Assembly (NCBI GenBank): GCA_947165155.1
Contig: CAMUZI010000005.1
Location: 1-50,519 of the forward strand
Origin: an uncultured Clostridia bacterium
Lineage (GTDB): Bacteria > Bacillota > Clostridia > Oscillospirales > Acutalibacteraceae
Reading direction: 5' to 3'
Length of the DNA stretch: 50,519 nucleotides
Positions 43,266-50,519 of this stretch are shown piece by piece (the first letter of the stretch is position 1; each line of letters starts with the position of its first letter). The notes beneath the pieces are model-generated. The model did not search any database. It was not told the DNA's origin and saw only the letters and a list, made by a program, of their open reading frames with translations. A program made the position numbers and the translations under genes.

Positions 43266-44660
43266 TTATCCATTAACCCAACGTTTTATGCAATAGTTTT
43301 CAAATGTTTTGCAATAATTTTCATTCCAACTCTTTAACGGTAGATATATCTTCTTGAAGTATTGCGAAATATCATTCACCCAGTTTTTATTTGCACCCTG
43401 GAAAACGGGATTTAGTGTGCTTCCAGATCTAAAATAACTCAAAGAAGATCTTCCTAGAGAATTTTCGATATTCTCCACCTCATAATTGTATGGTATAAAT
43501 CCAAGCTTTTCTACAAGAAGTTTACTCGATACTGGTGATGATATCAGCCAAGTTAAAAAATCTTGCGCTATGTTGATCTTAGAAGATTTATTATTTATCA
43601 CTAGATAGTAAGGACAATAAACTGTAATTTTAGAATTCGATGTGTCGGATTCGAATGGAGCTTTGAGAGGTATGAAAATCAGATTTTTTGAAGTCTCGAT
43701 ATCGATTTTTTTGATATCTTCATAATCTATATCCTCTGAAACCAAGAATAATGACTTTCCCTTAGCAAAATTCTCAATTGCGTTTTCCCTCGAGTTTATT
43801 TGTTTATCTACAAAGTAACTTCCCCTCGATGGGTTAGAGTGTGCAGATAAAAGATCAATCATACGCATCCATTTTGAAATTTTACCAGAAATTCCAGAAG
43901 AATCTTTTGCAACTAGAAGATCGGAAGATGAATTATAAGATTCGCATAAAGCATTGTTTAAAAGGTGCTCGAATGAAGTTTCGATATGAAATGAAAAAAT
44001 AGATTCAAGTTTACTAACTGCAACTTTATCTAAGCTGTATTCATGTCCATTGAGTGAAACAGAACTGAATTTAATGTTTTCCACGAATTTTTTGAAGTCA
44101 TCGTATGAGCATACCATTAAATCGTTGATAACATTCTTATAAGCGTCTTCACCAAAAATAGAAGCTAAAACACTCTGATTTACGGCCAAACCGAACCCTC
44201 TTATTGTTAACGGAATCCCACAATTATTGACCTCATGAGATTTAAGTCTCAGATTCTCTGGAATCCTATCTACAACTTCTCTGAATGTTTTTTCGGTAGC
44301 ATTACTGAAATCGAAAATATTTCCATACTGCTGCTGAGAACGAAATTCACTAAAATTTTTTATCATAAATATATCTGGTGCGTTATTTCCAAAATCACCT
44401 AATAAATCGGTATTTTTATCAGAAAACGCAACAACAATTCCCGAAGCATTACTATATTCATCTGAAATCTTATTAAAAGTTTCCGAAAAACTAGAATCAG
44501 AATTGTACACCAATATGTCATAACTTCCATTAGTTACAATCTCATGAACCTCTTCTGGCTCATTTTTTTTTCTCAATTTTATAAACAAAAAAACTAACAA
44601 AATAAGAACTAGAGAAGAAGTGACAAATAAAATAAAAGTCTTTTTTTTCAATAATTTCAC
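43266..44660 (-). CDS. Extracellular solute-binding protein of an ABC transporter
   Basis: A 464-aa protein with an N-terminal hydrophobic anchor (FILFVTSSLVLILLVFLFI) and no lipobox cysteine. The two-lobe body resembles the SBP_bac_1/8 family: SYDILVYNSDSSFSETFNK, IFDFSNATEK, IRGFGLAVNQSVL and PYYLVINNKSSKINIAQDFL. These proteins usually bind sugars or other small solutes. The start is GTG 44660. No permease or ATPase gene is next to it, so it may serve a transporter elsewhere or be a leftover. The ligand is unknown. Confidence 0.78.
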   Translation of the reverse strand: MKLLKKKTFILFVTSSLVLILLVFLFIKLRKKNEPEEVHEIVTNGSYDILVYNSDSSFSETFNKISDEYSNASGIVVAFSDKNTDLLGDFGNNAPDIFMIKNFSEFRSQQQYGNIFDFSNATEKTFREVVDRIPENLRLKSHEVNNCGIPLTIRGFGLAVNQSVLASIFGEDAYKNVINDLMVCSYDDFKKFVENIKFSSVSLNGHEYSLDKVAVSKLESIFSFHIETSFEHLLNNALCESYNSSSDLLVAKDSSGISGKISKWMRMIDLLSAHSNPSRGSYFVDKQINSRENAIENFAKGKSLFLVSEDIDYEDIKKIDIETSKNLIFIPLKAPFESDTSNSKITVYCPYYLVINNKSSKINIAQDFLTWLISSPVSSKLLVEKLGFIPYNYEVENIENSLGRSSLSYFRSGSTLNPVFQGANKNWVNDISQYFKKIYLPLKSWNENYCKTFENYCIKRWVNG

Positions 44661-44669
44661 GTCCTAATT

Positions 44670-45671
44670 TTATAATTCCAAGATATTAAACCCCGAAGCA
44701 CGAAATAGACGATTTAAAACAGCTAAATTCTGTTTCACCTCAGAAGATAAGTGAACATACGCAACACTCAAATTAAATGAATCTACCCTTCGCAAGCGAT
44801 CAAACAAAAACTTAAGCTGATCGCTTTCAGAAAACATAGAACCATACGACAATTTGTCACCGGATATTAGTGAAATATCTTCTTCAAAGCAAACAGAAAC
44901 GCAATTATACTGTGAATTTACGAATTGTGCAAATTGATGAGATGTTCCTTTAACTAAGACTATCTTAGTTTTGGGAGAATAATGTTTATATTTCACACCT
45001 GGTGATCTTACTTCCTTTAAATTTGATACCGAGTGATCGACAGAGTCATCTACTATGATTTTTTCACATATGTAATCCGAAATCTCCTCTGGAGAGATCT
45101 TACCAGGACGAAGTAATCTAATGGGGGTTGAAGTAACATCAATTACAGTAGATTCAACCCCAACAGAACAATCCTCACCCATTAAGATCGCCGAAATTTT
45201 TCCATCCAAATCGTTTAGAACATGAGCATACGAAGTTGGACTTGGTCTTCCTGAAATATTCGCAGACGGTGCCGCTAAGGGCCTTCCTAATTTAGATATA
45301 AGCTTACGAGTAATCTCAAGAGAGGGCATCCTAATAGCAACGCAACCTAGGTTTGCGGTTACTATGTCGGGTATTATACTCTTCTTTTTGAAAATCATCG
45401 TGAGAGGACCAGGCCAAAACTTGTTACATAGTAACTCAGCTTTTTTAGGTACCTCTAAAACAAACTTTTCAAGATCTTCAAACTCAGAAATGTGAACAAT
45501 CAGCGGATTATCTGCGGGACGTCCTTTAACCTGAAAAATTTTTTTAACAGCTTCAGAATTCAATGCATCTGCGGCCAAACCGTATACGGTTTCAGTTGGA
45601 ATAGCAACTAAATTACCACTTTCAAGAATCATTGATGCTTCATCTATTGAGCATATTAACTTCGTTCTCAT
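44670..45671 (-). CDS. ywlC: Threonylcarbamoyl-AMP synthase (Sua5/YwlC)
   Basis: A 333-aa protein making threonylcarbamoyl-AMP for the t6A37 modification of ANN-decoding tRNAs. The YrdC domain shows IPTETVYGLAADA, QVKGRPADNPLIVH, WPGPLTMIF and APSANISGRPSPT. After a linker, the C-terminal Sua5 domain (RSPGVKYKHYSPKTKIVLV) is present, so it is the long form. ATG 45671, with GGAG and GGGG just upstream, is better than a longer frame from 45728. It precedes the solute-binding gene by 9 bp. Confidence 0.92.
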   Translation of the reverse strand: MRTKLICSIDEASMILESGNLVAIPTETVYGLAADALNSEAVKKIFQVKGRPADNPLIVHISEFEDLEKFVLEVPKKAELLCNKFWPGPLTMIFKKKSIIPDIVTANLGCVAIRMPSLEITRKLISKLGRPLAAPSANISGRPSPTSYAHVLNDLDGKISAILMGEDCSVGVESTVIDVTSTPIRLLRPGKISPEEISDYICEKIIVDDSVDHSVSNLKEVRSPGVKYKHYSPKTKIVLVKGTSHQFAQFVNSQYNCVSVCFEEDISLISGDKLSYGSMFSESDQLKFLFDRLRRVDSFNLSVAYVHLSSEVKQNLAVLNRLFRASGFNILEL

Positions 45672-45684
45672 TCCATCCCCACTC

Positions 45685-45864
45685 CTAAATAGACTCCTTA
45701 TCAATATTATAATTAATAATATTTTCAACGTTTATAATCAAGAAGTATATCAAGATAAGTATTGCCGAAGCATATAGAAATAAAAAAATATTAAATACCT
45801 CATAGTTTGTTTTATTTTTCAAATATTTAAATTTATGATTTCTATTTGTTAATAAAAATACCAT
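45685..45864 (-). CDS. Possible 59-aa single-pass membrane peptide
   Basis: ATG 45864 gives MVFLLTNRNHKFKYLKNK, then IFLFLYASAILILIYFLII and a polar end, stopping 13 bp before the Sua5 start. The Sua5 ribosome site overlaps its stop, which would allow coupling. No ribosome site of its own is visible, so confidence is low. Confidence 0.3.
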   Translation of the reverse strand: MVFLLTNRNHKFKYLKNKTNYEVFNIFLFLYASAILILIYFLIINVENIINYNIDKESI

Positions 45865-45942
45865 CGTCTATATATTTGTATAACATATTATGATCTACCC
45901 AACACTATCAACCAGATTTTCAGCATTGCGTTCCAAACGCGC

Positions 45943-46052
45943 ATTACAAAAATAGGATGTAAATGATAAAGGAAAGATGTGGAAAACGAAATAAAACATC
46001 CAACTTATAAACAAACATAAAAACAAAAAGCGGATTTCACAGAGGAAAGCAA
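45943..46052 (+). mobile_element. IS1-like fragment next to a destroyed promoter
   Basis: GGATGTAAATGATAAAGGAA and GATGTGGAAAACGAAATAAA match the fragment at 5490-5645, followed by a decayed zinc ribbon. At 46064-46069 a -35 box TTGACA (minus strand) with the flank of the promoters at 47049 and 47989 abuts the fragment, which replaced its -10 region. The remainder of 45865-46266 holds no gene. Confidence 0.6.
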
Positions 46053-46266
46053 AGAAATAAAAATGTCAACATGAATGTCGTGTTATTGTTTTTTTGTTTT
46101 TCAAAAATATTAAAATTACAAAAAAGCACACTACCCACCACCCGGTTATATATACAATTCAAACTCAATGATTATAACTACATTTCATAACGTTGAAATA
46201 TTAACCCAACAAGAAGCACCGCCCACTATGCTGGCGATGCTGGCATTCTAAACAGCCCTCACAATG

Positions 46267-47013
46267 TCAATTCTCGCTCGGGAGTCCCTTCTTGCCCGGG
46301 AGTCCCTCCTTGTTGGTTTCATCTATAAGTTTTTTATCAATTTTTTCCACCTCGTTGATTTTATCTCCAATTTTTTCGTCTTCATTAATTTGTACCTCAT
46401 TGACATTGAGGTTATCCATTTCACCAGCGCCGTCATCGATGTGGACTTCTTTCTTGTCGTCATCGATGTTGTCTTCTTTCTTGATTTTGAAATAATCTTC
46501 TTCTTCGTTTTCTTCGTTGACGAAAGGCTGTTTTGATTTTTCCCAAAACCATCTACCCTTCACACGTTTATTAGCAATTAATAAAACGCCACCAACTAAT
46601 ATACCAGTTAATAGACCACCGCCAAGAGATACCATGACAACATTTCCTCTCTTAAGCCTACCATTTTCATCACGCCAAAAAGTACTTCCAAGACTCTTTA
46701 CAACGTTTACCTCAGATTTCGTCGATTTAACATTAGGCTCTTGAGGTTTGGTATTCTGCGCCAGAGAAACGGTTTTATTATTCGCTTTCACATTCCTAGC
46801 CAAAGGCCCCATAGACTTAGATCTGGGTCTCCTCCCCAAATTATTACCTTTCACATTCGGGCGATTCATCTCTCGATTCACATTTTTCTCGACGCCAAAT
46901 TTAACGTCATTTTTATCCCTCACCCCTGCTGGTACCGCACCAACTTGTGGCATAGAAGCGCAAACTCCAGCCACCATCGCTAAAATTTTACTAATTCTAC
47001 TACTCTTACTCAT
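46267..47013 (-). CDS. Exported single-pass protein with acidic tail
   Basis: A 248-aa protein. ATG 47013 follows GGGGAGATC. The signal peptide (MSKSSRISKILAMVAGVCAS...) ends near VGAVPA. A basic region is followed by STFWRDENGRLKRGN, a glycine-rich helix VSLGGGLLTGILVGGVLLIA, then RWFWEK and an acidic tail with many aspartates and glutamates. It ends with the doubled EGLPGKKGLPSEN. The protein at 47252 has the same plan, with FWFDSNGRPTRK, a helix and SWFFGKK. It shares the promoter type with that gene. Function unknown. Confidence 0.75.
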   Translation of the reverse strand: MSKSSRISKILAMVAGVCASMPQVGAVPAGVRDKNDVKFGVEKNVNREMNRPNVKGNNLGRRPRSKSMGPLARNVKANNKTVSLAQNTKPQEPNVKSTKSEVNVVKSLGSTFWRDENGRLKRGNVVMVSLGGGLLTGILVGGVLLIANKRVKGRWFWEKSKQPFVNEENEEEDYFKIKKEDNIDDDKKEVHIDDGAGEMDNLNVNEVQINEDEKIGDKINEVEKIDKKLIDETNKEGLPGKKGLPSEN

Positions 47014-47048
47014 ATGTGATCTCCCCTTAAATTCAATTTTGTAATTGC

Positions 47049-47077
47049 ATTTTACAACAAAGAAATAAAAATGTCAA
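47049..47077 (-). promoter_or_regulatory. Promoter of the 248-aa acidic-tail gene
   Basis: Minus strand TTGACA (47077-47072), 17-bp spacer, TAAAAT (47054-47049). The whole spacer TTTTTATTTCTTTGTTG is identical to that of the promoter at 47989. Confidence 0.8.
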
Positions 47078-47120
47078 GCATAAATAGCGTATCATTATTT
47101 TTTTTGAAATATCAAGTTAC

Positions 47121-47152
47121 ACAAAAGACGCCACCAAAAAAGTGGCAACGTC
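47121..47152 (-). terminator. Terminator after the 233-aa acidic-tail gene
   Basis: Minus strand GACGTTGCCAC-TTTTTT-GGTGGCGTC followed by TTTTG. The stem is strong and lies 100 bp after the stop. Confidence 0.6.
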
Positions 47153-47251
47153 CATTCCCATAACAATCATTGAACCATTACAATCTTGTCTGTCTTTTTA
47201 GTCCTGTTAATCGATTCTGCCTTAATTATCGATTTTCTCCTCTTCCTTTTT

Positions 47252-47953
47252 CTACTCCCCTTCTTCTTCCTTTTTTTCTTCTGCTTCCTTTTCTTCTTCC
47301 TTTTTCTCCTCCTCGTGGTTGCTGCTTTCTTCTTTGTCGCTGTCTTCGCTGTTGTCTTCTTCCTTGATTTTGTCGTTTTCTTCTTCCTTGATTTTGTCGT
47401 TTTCTTCTTTCTTGATTTTGTCGTTTTCTTCTTTCTTGATTTTGTCGTTTTCTTCGTTGCCGTTTTCGTCGACTTCTATTTCGTCGGTGTTCTCCTCTTC
47501 GGTTTTGGGCCCCTCCACTGCTTCCTCTTTGTTGTTTTCTCCGTTGTTTTCTTCTTCCTTGATTTTGTTCTTTTCTTTTTCCTTGACTTCGTCGTTTTCT
47601 TCGTTGTTTTCGTTCGGCAGTTCGTTCGGCTTCTTTCCGAAGAACCAGCTACCAGTCGCTGCTCTTTTGAGAAGCAACCCTACACCAGCAACGGAAACTA
47701 CGGTAAATACGGCACCACCAATAACCAATTTTCTTGTTGGCCTACCATTCGAATCAAACCAAAATCCTCCAGTTGGTTGTAAAACTCTCTTACCAAGTAG
47801 AGAAGCTGGAACTTTAGCCAATTTTTTAGTAACCTGCGACCGCCAAGGCACCCTGCCATTTCTCCTCTTTCCTGCACTAGCCTCAAAAGGCATAGACGCA
47901 CATATTCCCATCACCATTGCTAGAACCTTACTAACCTTATTACCCTTATTCAT
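47252..47953 (-). CDS. Exported single-pass protein with repeat-rich acidic tail
   Basis: A 233-aa protein. ATG 47953 follows AGGAGGAATTATCT. Signal peptide MNKGNKVSKVLAMVMGICAS, then cut after FEASA. A basic domain leads to GGFWFDSNGRPTRKLVIGG, a helix (AVFTVVSVAGVGLLLKRA) and SWFFGKKPNELPNENNEEN. The last 130 residues are nearly all charged, with four ENDKIK(K/E)E units of 8 aa (24-bp DNA repeats, about 47360-47456). It is a paralogue in layout of 46267. The acidic tail lies after the helix, so it is probably cytoplasmic if the signal peptide is removed. Confidence 0.75.
   Translation of the reverse strand: MNKGNKVSKVLAMVMGICASMPFEASAGKRRNGRVPWRSQVTKKLAKVPASLLGKRVLQPTGGFWFDSNGRPTRKLVIGGAVFTVVSVAGVGLLLKRAATGSWFFGKKPNELPNENNEENDEVKEKEKNKIKEEENNGENNKEEAVEGPKTEEENTDEIEVDENGNEENDKIKKEENDKIKKEENDKIKEEENDKIKEEDNSEDSDKEESSNHEEEKKEEEKEAEEKKEEEGE
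47360..47456. repeat. 24-bp tandem repeats in the acidic tail
   Basis: Four near-perfect units of TTGATTTTGTCGTTTTCTTC plus four bases. Each encodes eight residues of the tail on the minus strand. Confidence 0.85.
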
Positions 47954-47988
47954 AGATAATTCCTCCTAAAATTAAGTCTCGTATTTTC

Positions 47989-48017
47989 ATTTTACAACAA
48001 AGAAATAAAAATGTCAA
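47989..48017 (-). promoter_or_regulatory. Promoter of the 233-aa acidic-tail gene
   Basis: Minus strand TTGACA (48017-48012), 17-bp spacer, TAAAAT (47994-47989). Sequence upstream of the -35 (AATAACACGTCATTCATG) is shared with the destroyed copy at 46064 and partly with the one at 47049. Confidence 0.8.
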
Positions 48018-48170
48018 CATGAATGACGTGTTATTGTTTTTTTTTGTTTTTCGAAAATATTAAAAAAATGATAGAAAATAGTTTAATATAGTATTTTTAA
48101 CATGTTCGTGCTATATATATTGTATACATATGGGAATTTGTATTTTACGATTTTCTGAATTGGAGTTACT

Positions 48171-48410
48171 GTGCCATACAAAACGTTGAATGAGGTTAAG
48201 CCAGGAGTATTCGTAACAGTTGTTAATATTGTAGATGATGGAAGAATAAAAAGAAGAATCATGGATATTGGTATTCTTCCTGGTGTTTGCATAGAAGTTG
48301 TAAAAGTAGCTCCGTTGGGGGATCCTATTCAGATAAGCCTTTTGGGGTTTGATATGGTTATGAGAAGATCGGATGCTTCAAAAATAATAGTAAAAAGTGT
48401 AGATGAGTGA
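48171..48410 (+). CDS. feoA: Ferrous iron transport protein A
   Basis: A 79-aa SH3-like protein that supports the Fe2+ permease FeoB. It has MDIGILPGVCIEVVKVAPLG then DPIQISLLGFDMVMRRSDA, typical of FeoA. The start is GTG 48171 with GGAG 6 bp upstream. The stop overlaps the feoB start, so the two are translationally coupled. Confidence 0.9.
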   Translation: MPYKTLNEVKPGVFVTVVNIVDDGRIKRRIMDIGILPGVCIEVVKVAPLGDPIQISLLGFDMVMRRSDASKIIVKSVDE

Positions 48411-50416
48411 TGAATTTGAAAAAAAAATATGTTAGGGTATCTCTTTTAGGAAATCCAAATGTTGGAAAGACTACTTTGTTCAATAGGTTAACTGGTAATA
48501 CTCAATACGTAGGGAACTGGCCAGGAGTTACTGTTGAGAAAAAAGAAGGATATATAAGAAATGCAAGAACGCCCATAAAAGTGACCGATCTACCGGGAGT
48601 TTACTCTCTTTCTCCATTTTCTCCAGAAGAGATAGTTACAAGAAATTATATTCTTGGAGAAAATGTTGATATATTAGTAAACATAGTAGATGCTACAAAT
48701 TTAGAAAGAAACTTATACTTAACAACGCAAGCCCTAGAGTTAGGAATTCCGATGGTCGTAGTTTTGAACATGTGTGACATTTTGAAGAGAAAAGGAAAGG
48801 TTGTTGATTTTTGTTCTTTAGAATCTTCTTTGGGAGTAAGGGTATTACCTATATCTGCGGCGAAAAACAGAGGAATTGAAGATCTTGTTAATTTTATTTC
48901 AGATTTTAGACCACAAAATCGGAAAATAGTATTTAAATACATGAGTGATATAGAATCGAAACTTTCTCAGATAAGTGAAGTTTTGAAATCAGAAAATGTA
49001 AAACAATATAATAATCGCTTTGTACTCATAAAGATACTAGAATACGATTCTCTTATCATCTCGAGTTTAAAACTAAACTTAAAAGCGATACAGAAAATTG
49101 ATGAAATAAGAGGCCCTCAAAAAGATATAAGATACGAAGAATTTATAGCCTCGCAAAGATATTCTAAGTCATCACTTATATGTAAAAATGTAGTTTCTGA
49201 ACTTTCTAAGGTGAGGCACTCAAGAATATCTCGAGAGATTGATAAAATCGTCACAAGTCGAATCCTCTCTTTTCCTATTTTTCTTTTGATACTTTTTACA
49301 ATATTTTTCATAAGCTTTGGTCCAATTGGAACATCATTACAAGATTTTGCACGATTAATAATATTTAAAGGAATCGCGCATCCAATTGACGTTCTATTAG
49401 GACAATTTAACGCAAATAGTATTGTACAGGGATTTATAAGTTCAATAGTGGGAGGTTTAGGAGAAGTTCTTTCGTTTTTGCCTCAGATATTACTCTTACT
49501 AGGGTTACTTTCAGTTCTAGAAGACAGTGGATATATGGCGCGTGCTGCATTCATTATGGATAGGCTTATGGTCAAACTTGGAGTTTCTGGTAAAGCGTTT
49601 GTTCCTCTTTTGATGGGCTTTGGATGTAGTGTTCCAGCGATTCTTAGTACTAGAATTTTGAAGAGCAGAGAAGAAAAAAAACTTTCCATATTTTTAATTC
49701 CGTTTATGTCTTGTAGTGCCAAAATTCCGGTCTATTTGGTGTTTTTGAGTGCATTCTTTCCAAATAATAAAACTCTGATGATTTTTTTGATATATATTTT
49801 GGGTGTGATATTTTCCATCATGACCGCGCTCATATTTAAAAGATTCATAAAGCCAAAAGATAATTCACTAATTATGGAACTTCCTGATTATAAAATACCA
49901 TCAGTTAGAAATTTGTATCTTCATTTGAAGGATCAGCTTAAAGATTTTTTGGAAAATGTAGGCGTCATAATCTTGAGTTCATCAGTTATAGTTTGGTTTT
50001 TGCAATCATTCGATCGATCACTGCATTTTACAGACGAAAATTCCAAAAGCATACTCGCAGATTTGGGAAATTTCATATCTCCTATTTTTAGGTTTGCAGG
50101 ATTTGATAACTGGAAGGCAAGTGTTTCACTGATAAGTGGTTTGTTCTCAAAAGAGGCAATAATATCTACGATGTCAATAGTATTCGATGCAGATGAAAGT
50201 TCATTGAGCGAAACATTGCACTCTACTTTTTCATTTGCATCGTCAGTTTCAATTATCGTATTTATACTCTTATATTCTCCGTGCATAGCAGCGATTGCAA
50301 CGATAAGAAAAGAACTAGGGACAAAATCGGCCATATTTTCATTTATTTATCAAACTTCTCTCGCCCTAGTTTTTTCTTCCATCACATATCAGATACTCTC
50401 TGCCTTCTTAAAGTAA
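48410..50416 (+). CDS. feoB: Ferrous iron transport protein B
   Basis: A 668-aa Fe2+ permease with an N-terminal GTPase domain: GNPNVGKTTLFN (G1), NWPGVTVEKKEG (G2), DLPGVYSLSPFS (G3), LNMCD (G4) and ISAAK (G5). Membrane helices follow, with the two Gate motifs around GYMARAAFIMD...GFGCSVPAILSTR and SGLFSKEAIIST. ATG 48410 is chosen; a GTG at 48407 is possible. It forms an operon with feoA, fitting anaerobic iron uptake. It is slightly shorter than some homologues but complete. Confidence 0.93.
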   Translation: MNLKKKYVRVSLLGNPNVGKTTLFNRLTGNTQYVGNWPGVTVEKKEGYIRNARTPIKVTDLPGVYSLSPFSPEEIVTRNYILGENVDILVNIVDATNLERNLYLTTQALELGIPMVVVLNMCDILKRKGKVVDFCSLESSLGVRVLPISAAKNRGIEDLVNFISDFRPQNRKIVFKYMSDIESKLSQISEVLKSENVKQYNNRFVLIKILEYDSLIISSLKLNLKAIQKIDEIRGPQKDIRYEEFIASQRYSKSSLICKNVVSELSKVRHSRISREIDKIVTSRILSFPIFLLILFTIFFISFGPIGTSLQDFARLIIFKGIAHPIDVLLGQFNANSIVQGFISSIVGGLGEVLSFLPQILLLLGLLSVLEDSGYMARAAFIMDRLMVKLGVSGKAFVPLLMGFGCSVPAILSTRILKSREEKKLSIFLIPFMSCSAKIPVYLVFLSAFFPNNKTLMIFLIYILGVIFSIMTALIFKRFIKPKDNSLIMELPDYKIPSVRNLYLHLKDQLKDFLENVGVIILSSSVIVWFLQSFDRSLHFTDENSKSILADLGNFISPIFRFAGFDNWKASVSLISGLFSKEAIISTMSIVFDADESSLSETLHSTFSFASSVSIIVFILLYSPCIAAIATIRKELGTKSAIFSFIYQTSLALVFSSITYQILSAFLK

Positions 50417-50436
50417 GTATTAAAATCATTAGTTTT

Positions 50437-50519
50437 TTATTTATCATTTTCGTTGTCTTCTTGGTTTTCTTCGTTTTGTTGTTGCTCTCCTTCGTTTTGG
50501 TTGTTTATGTTATTTTGTT
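50437..50519 (-). CDS. C-terminal end of an acidic-tail protein (5' part outside window)
   Basis: The last 26 codons before TAA (50439-50437) read INNQNEGEQQQNEENQEDNE then NDK. The glutamine-, asparagine- and glutamate-rich end resembles the tails of the proteins at 1, 46267 and 47252, and it lies just downstream of feoB in reverse orientation. No more can be said from this piece. Confidence 0.55.
   Translation of the reverse strand, partial: QNNINNQNEGEQQQNEENQEDNENDK

Overview
The window looks like a low-GC (roughly 30 percent by eye) member of an endospore-forming Bacillota lineage, probably Clostridia. The support is gene content: sigG, spoIIR, spmA, spmB and an AbrB/SpoVT-type regulator, beside addAB, ispE, class II aldolase, tpiA, feoAB, nhaC and a Sua5/YwlC-type gene. 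Many decayed genes, insertion-sequence remnants, a broken prophage and at least nine genes with Sec signal peptides and no recognised housekeeping role suggest a host-associated bacterium in genome decay. The lifestyle is inference; the individual sequence features were read directly.

Layout. 1-4.6 kb: the 5' part of a secreted protein with an acidic repeat tail, sigG, a secreted leucine-rich-repeat protein, yigZ and a cytoplasmic GHKL kinase domain. 4.6-9.3 kb: IS1-like elements and fragments, tRNA-Gln, a RelB/DinJ antitoxin with a broken YafQ, and a broken tail tape-measure gene. 9.3-21.4 kb: accessory island with a serine-recombinase remnant, a secreted 400-aa protein, an Rpn-type nuclease, a secreted Fic-like protein, a secreted von Willebrand A protein, and prophage remnants in the usual head-to-tail order (terminase, minor capsid, scaffold, Gp15, tape measure, tail proteins). 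A second tape-measure/YafQ/DinJ module lies here in the opposite orientation to the first. Two small loci resembling type I toxin-antitoxin systems sit at 15.1-15.4 and 21.1-21.4 kb. 21.4-23.1 kb: IS remnants and tRNA-Gly. 23-32 kb: mgtA and tpiA (divergent, with a triplicated intergenic region), three unrecognised secreted or membrane proteins, and fba. 32-45.7 kb: housekeeping and sporulation block (YugP-type peptidase, ispE, addA, addB, spoIIR, HD hydrolase, AbrB-type regulator, spmA, spmB, nhaC, a substrate-binding protein, Sua5). 45.7-50.5 kb: two secreted single-pass proteins with acidic tails and matching promoters, feoA-feoB, and the C-terminal tail of another acidic protein at the right edge.

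Three themes recur. First, signal-peptide genes are mostly single units with their own near-consensus promoters and strong ribosome-binding sites. Second, short tandem duplications (period about 120-180 bp) repeatedly copy gene ends at gene boundaries. Third, mobile DNA is present in several families but every transposase and phage structural gene seen is broken.

The most unusual points are the reciprocally shortened AddA (no nuclease domain) and AddB (no N-terminal P-loop domain), the secreted Fic-like protein, the two convergent small-RNA/hydrophobic-peptide loci with shared 5' homology, and the boundary-duplication pattern.
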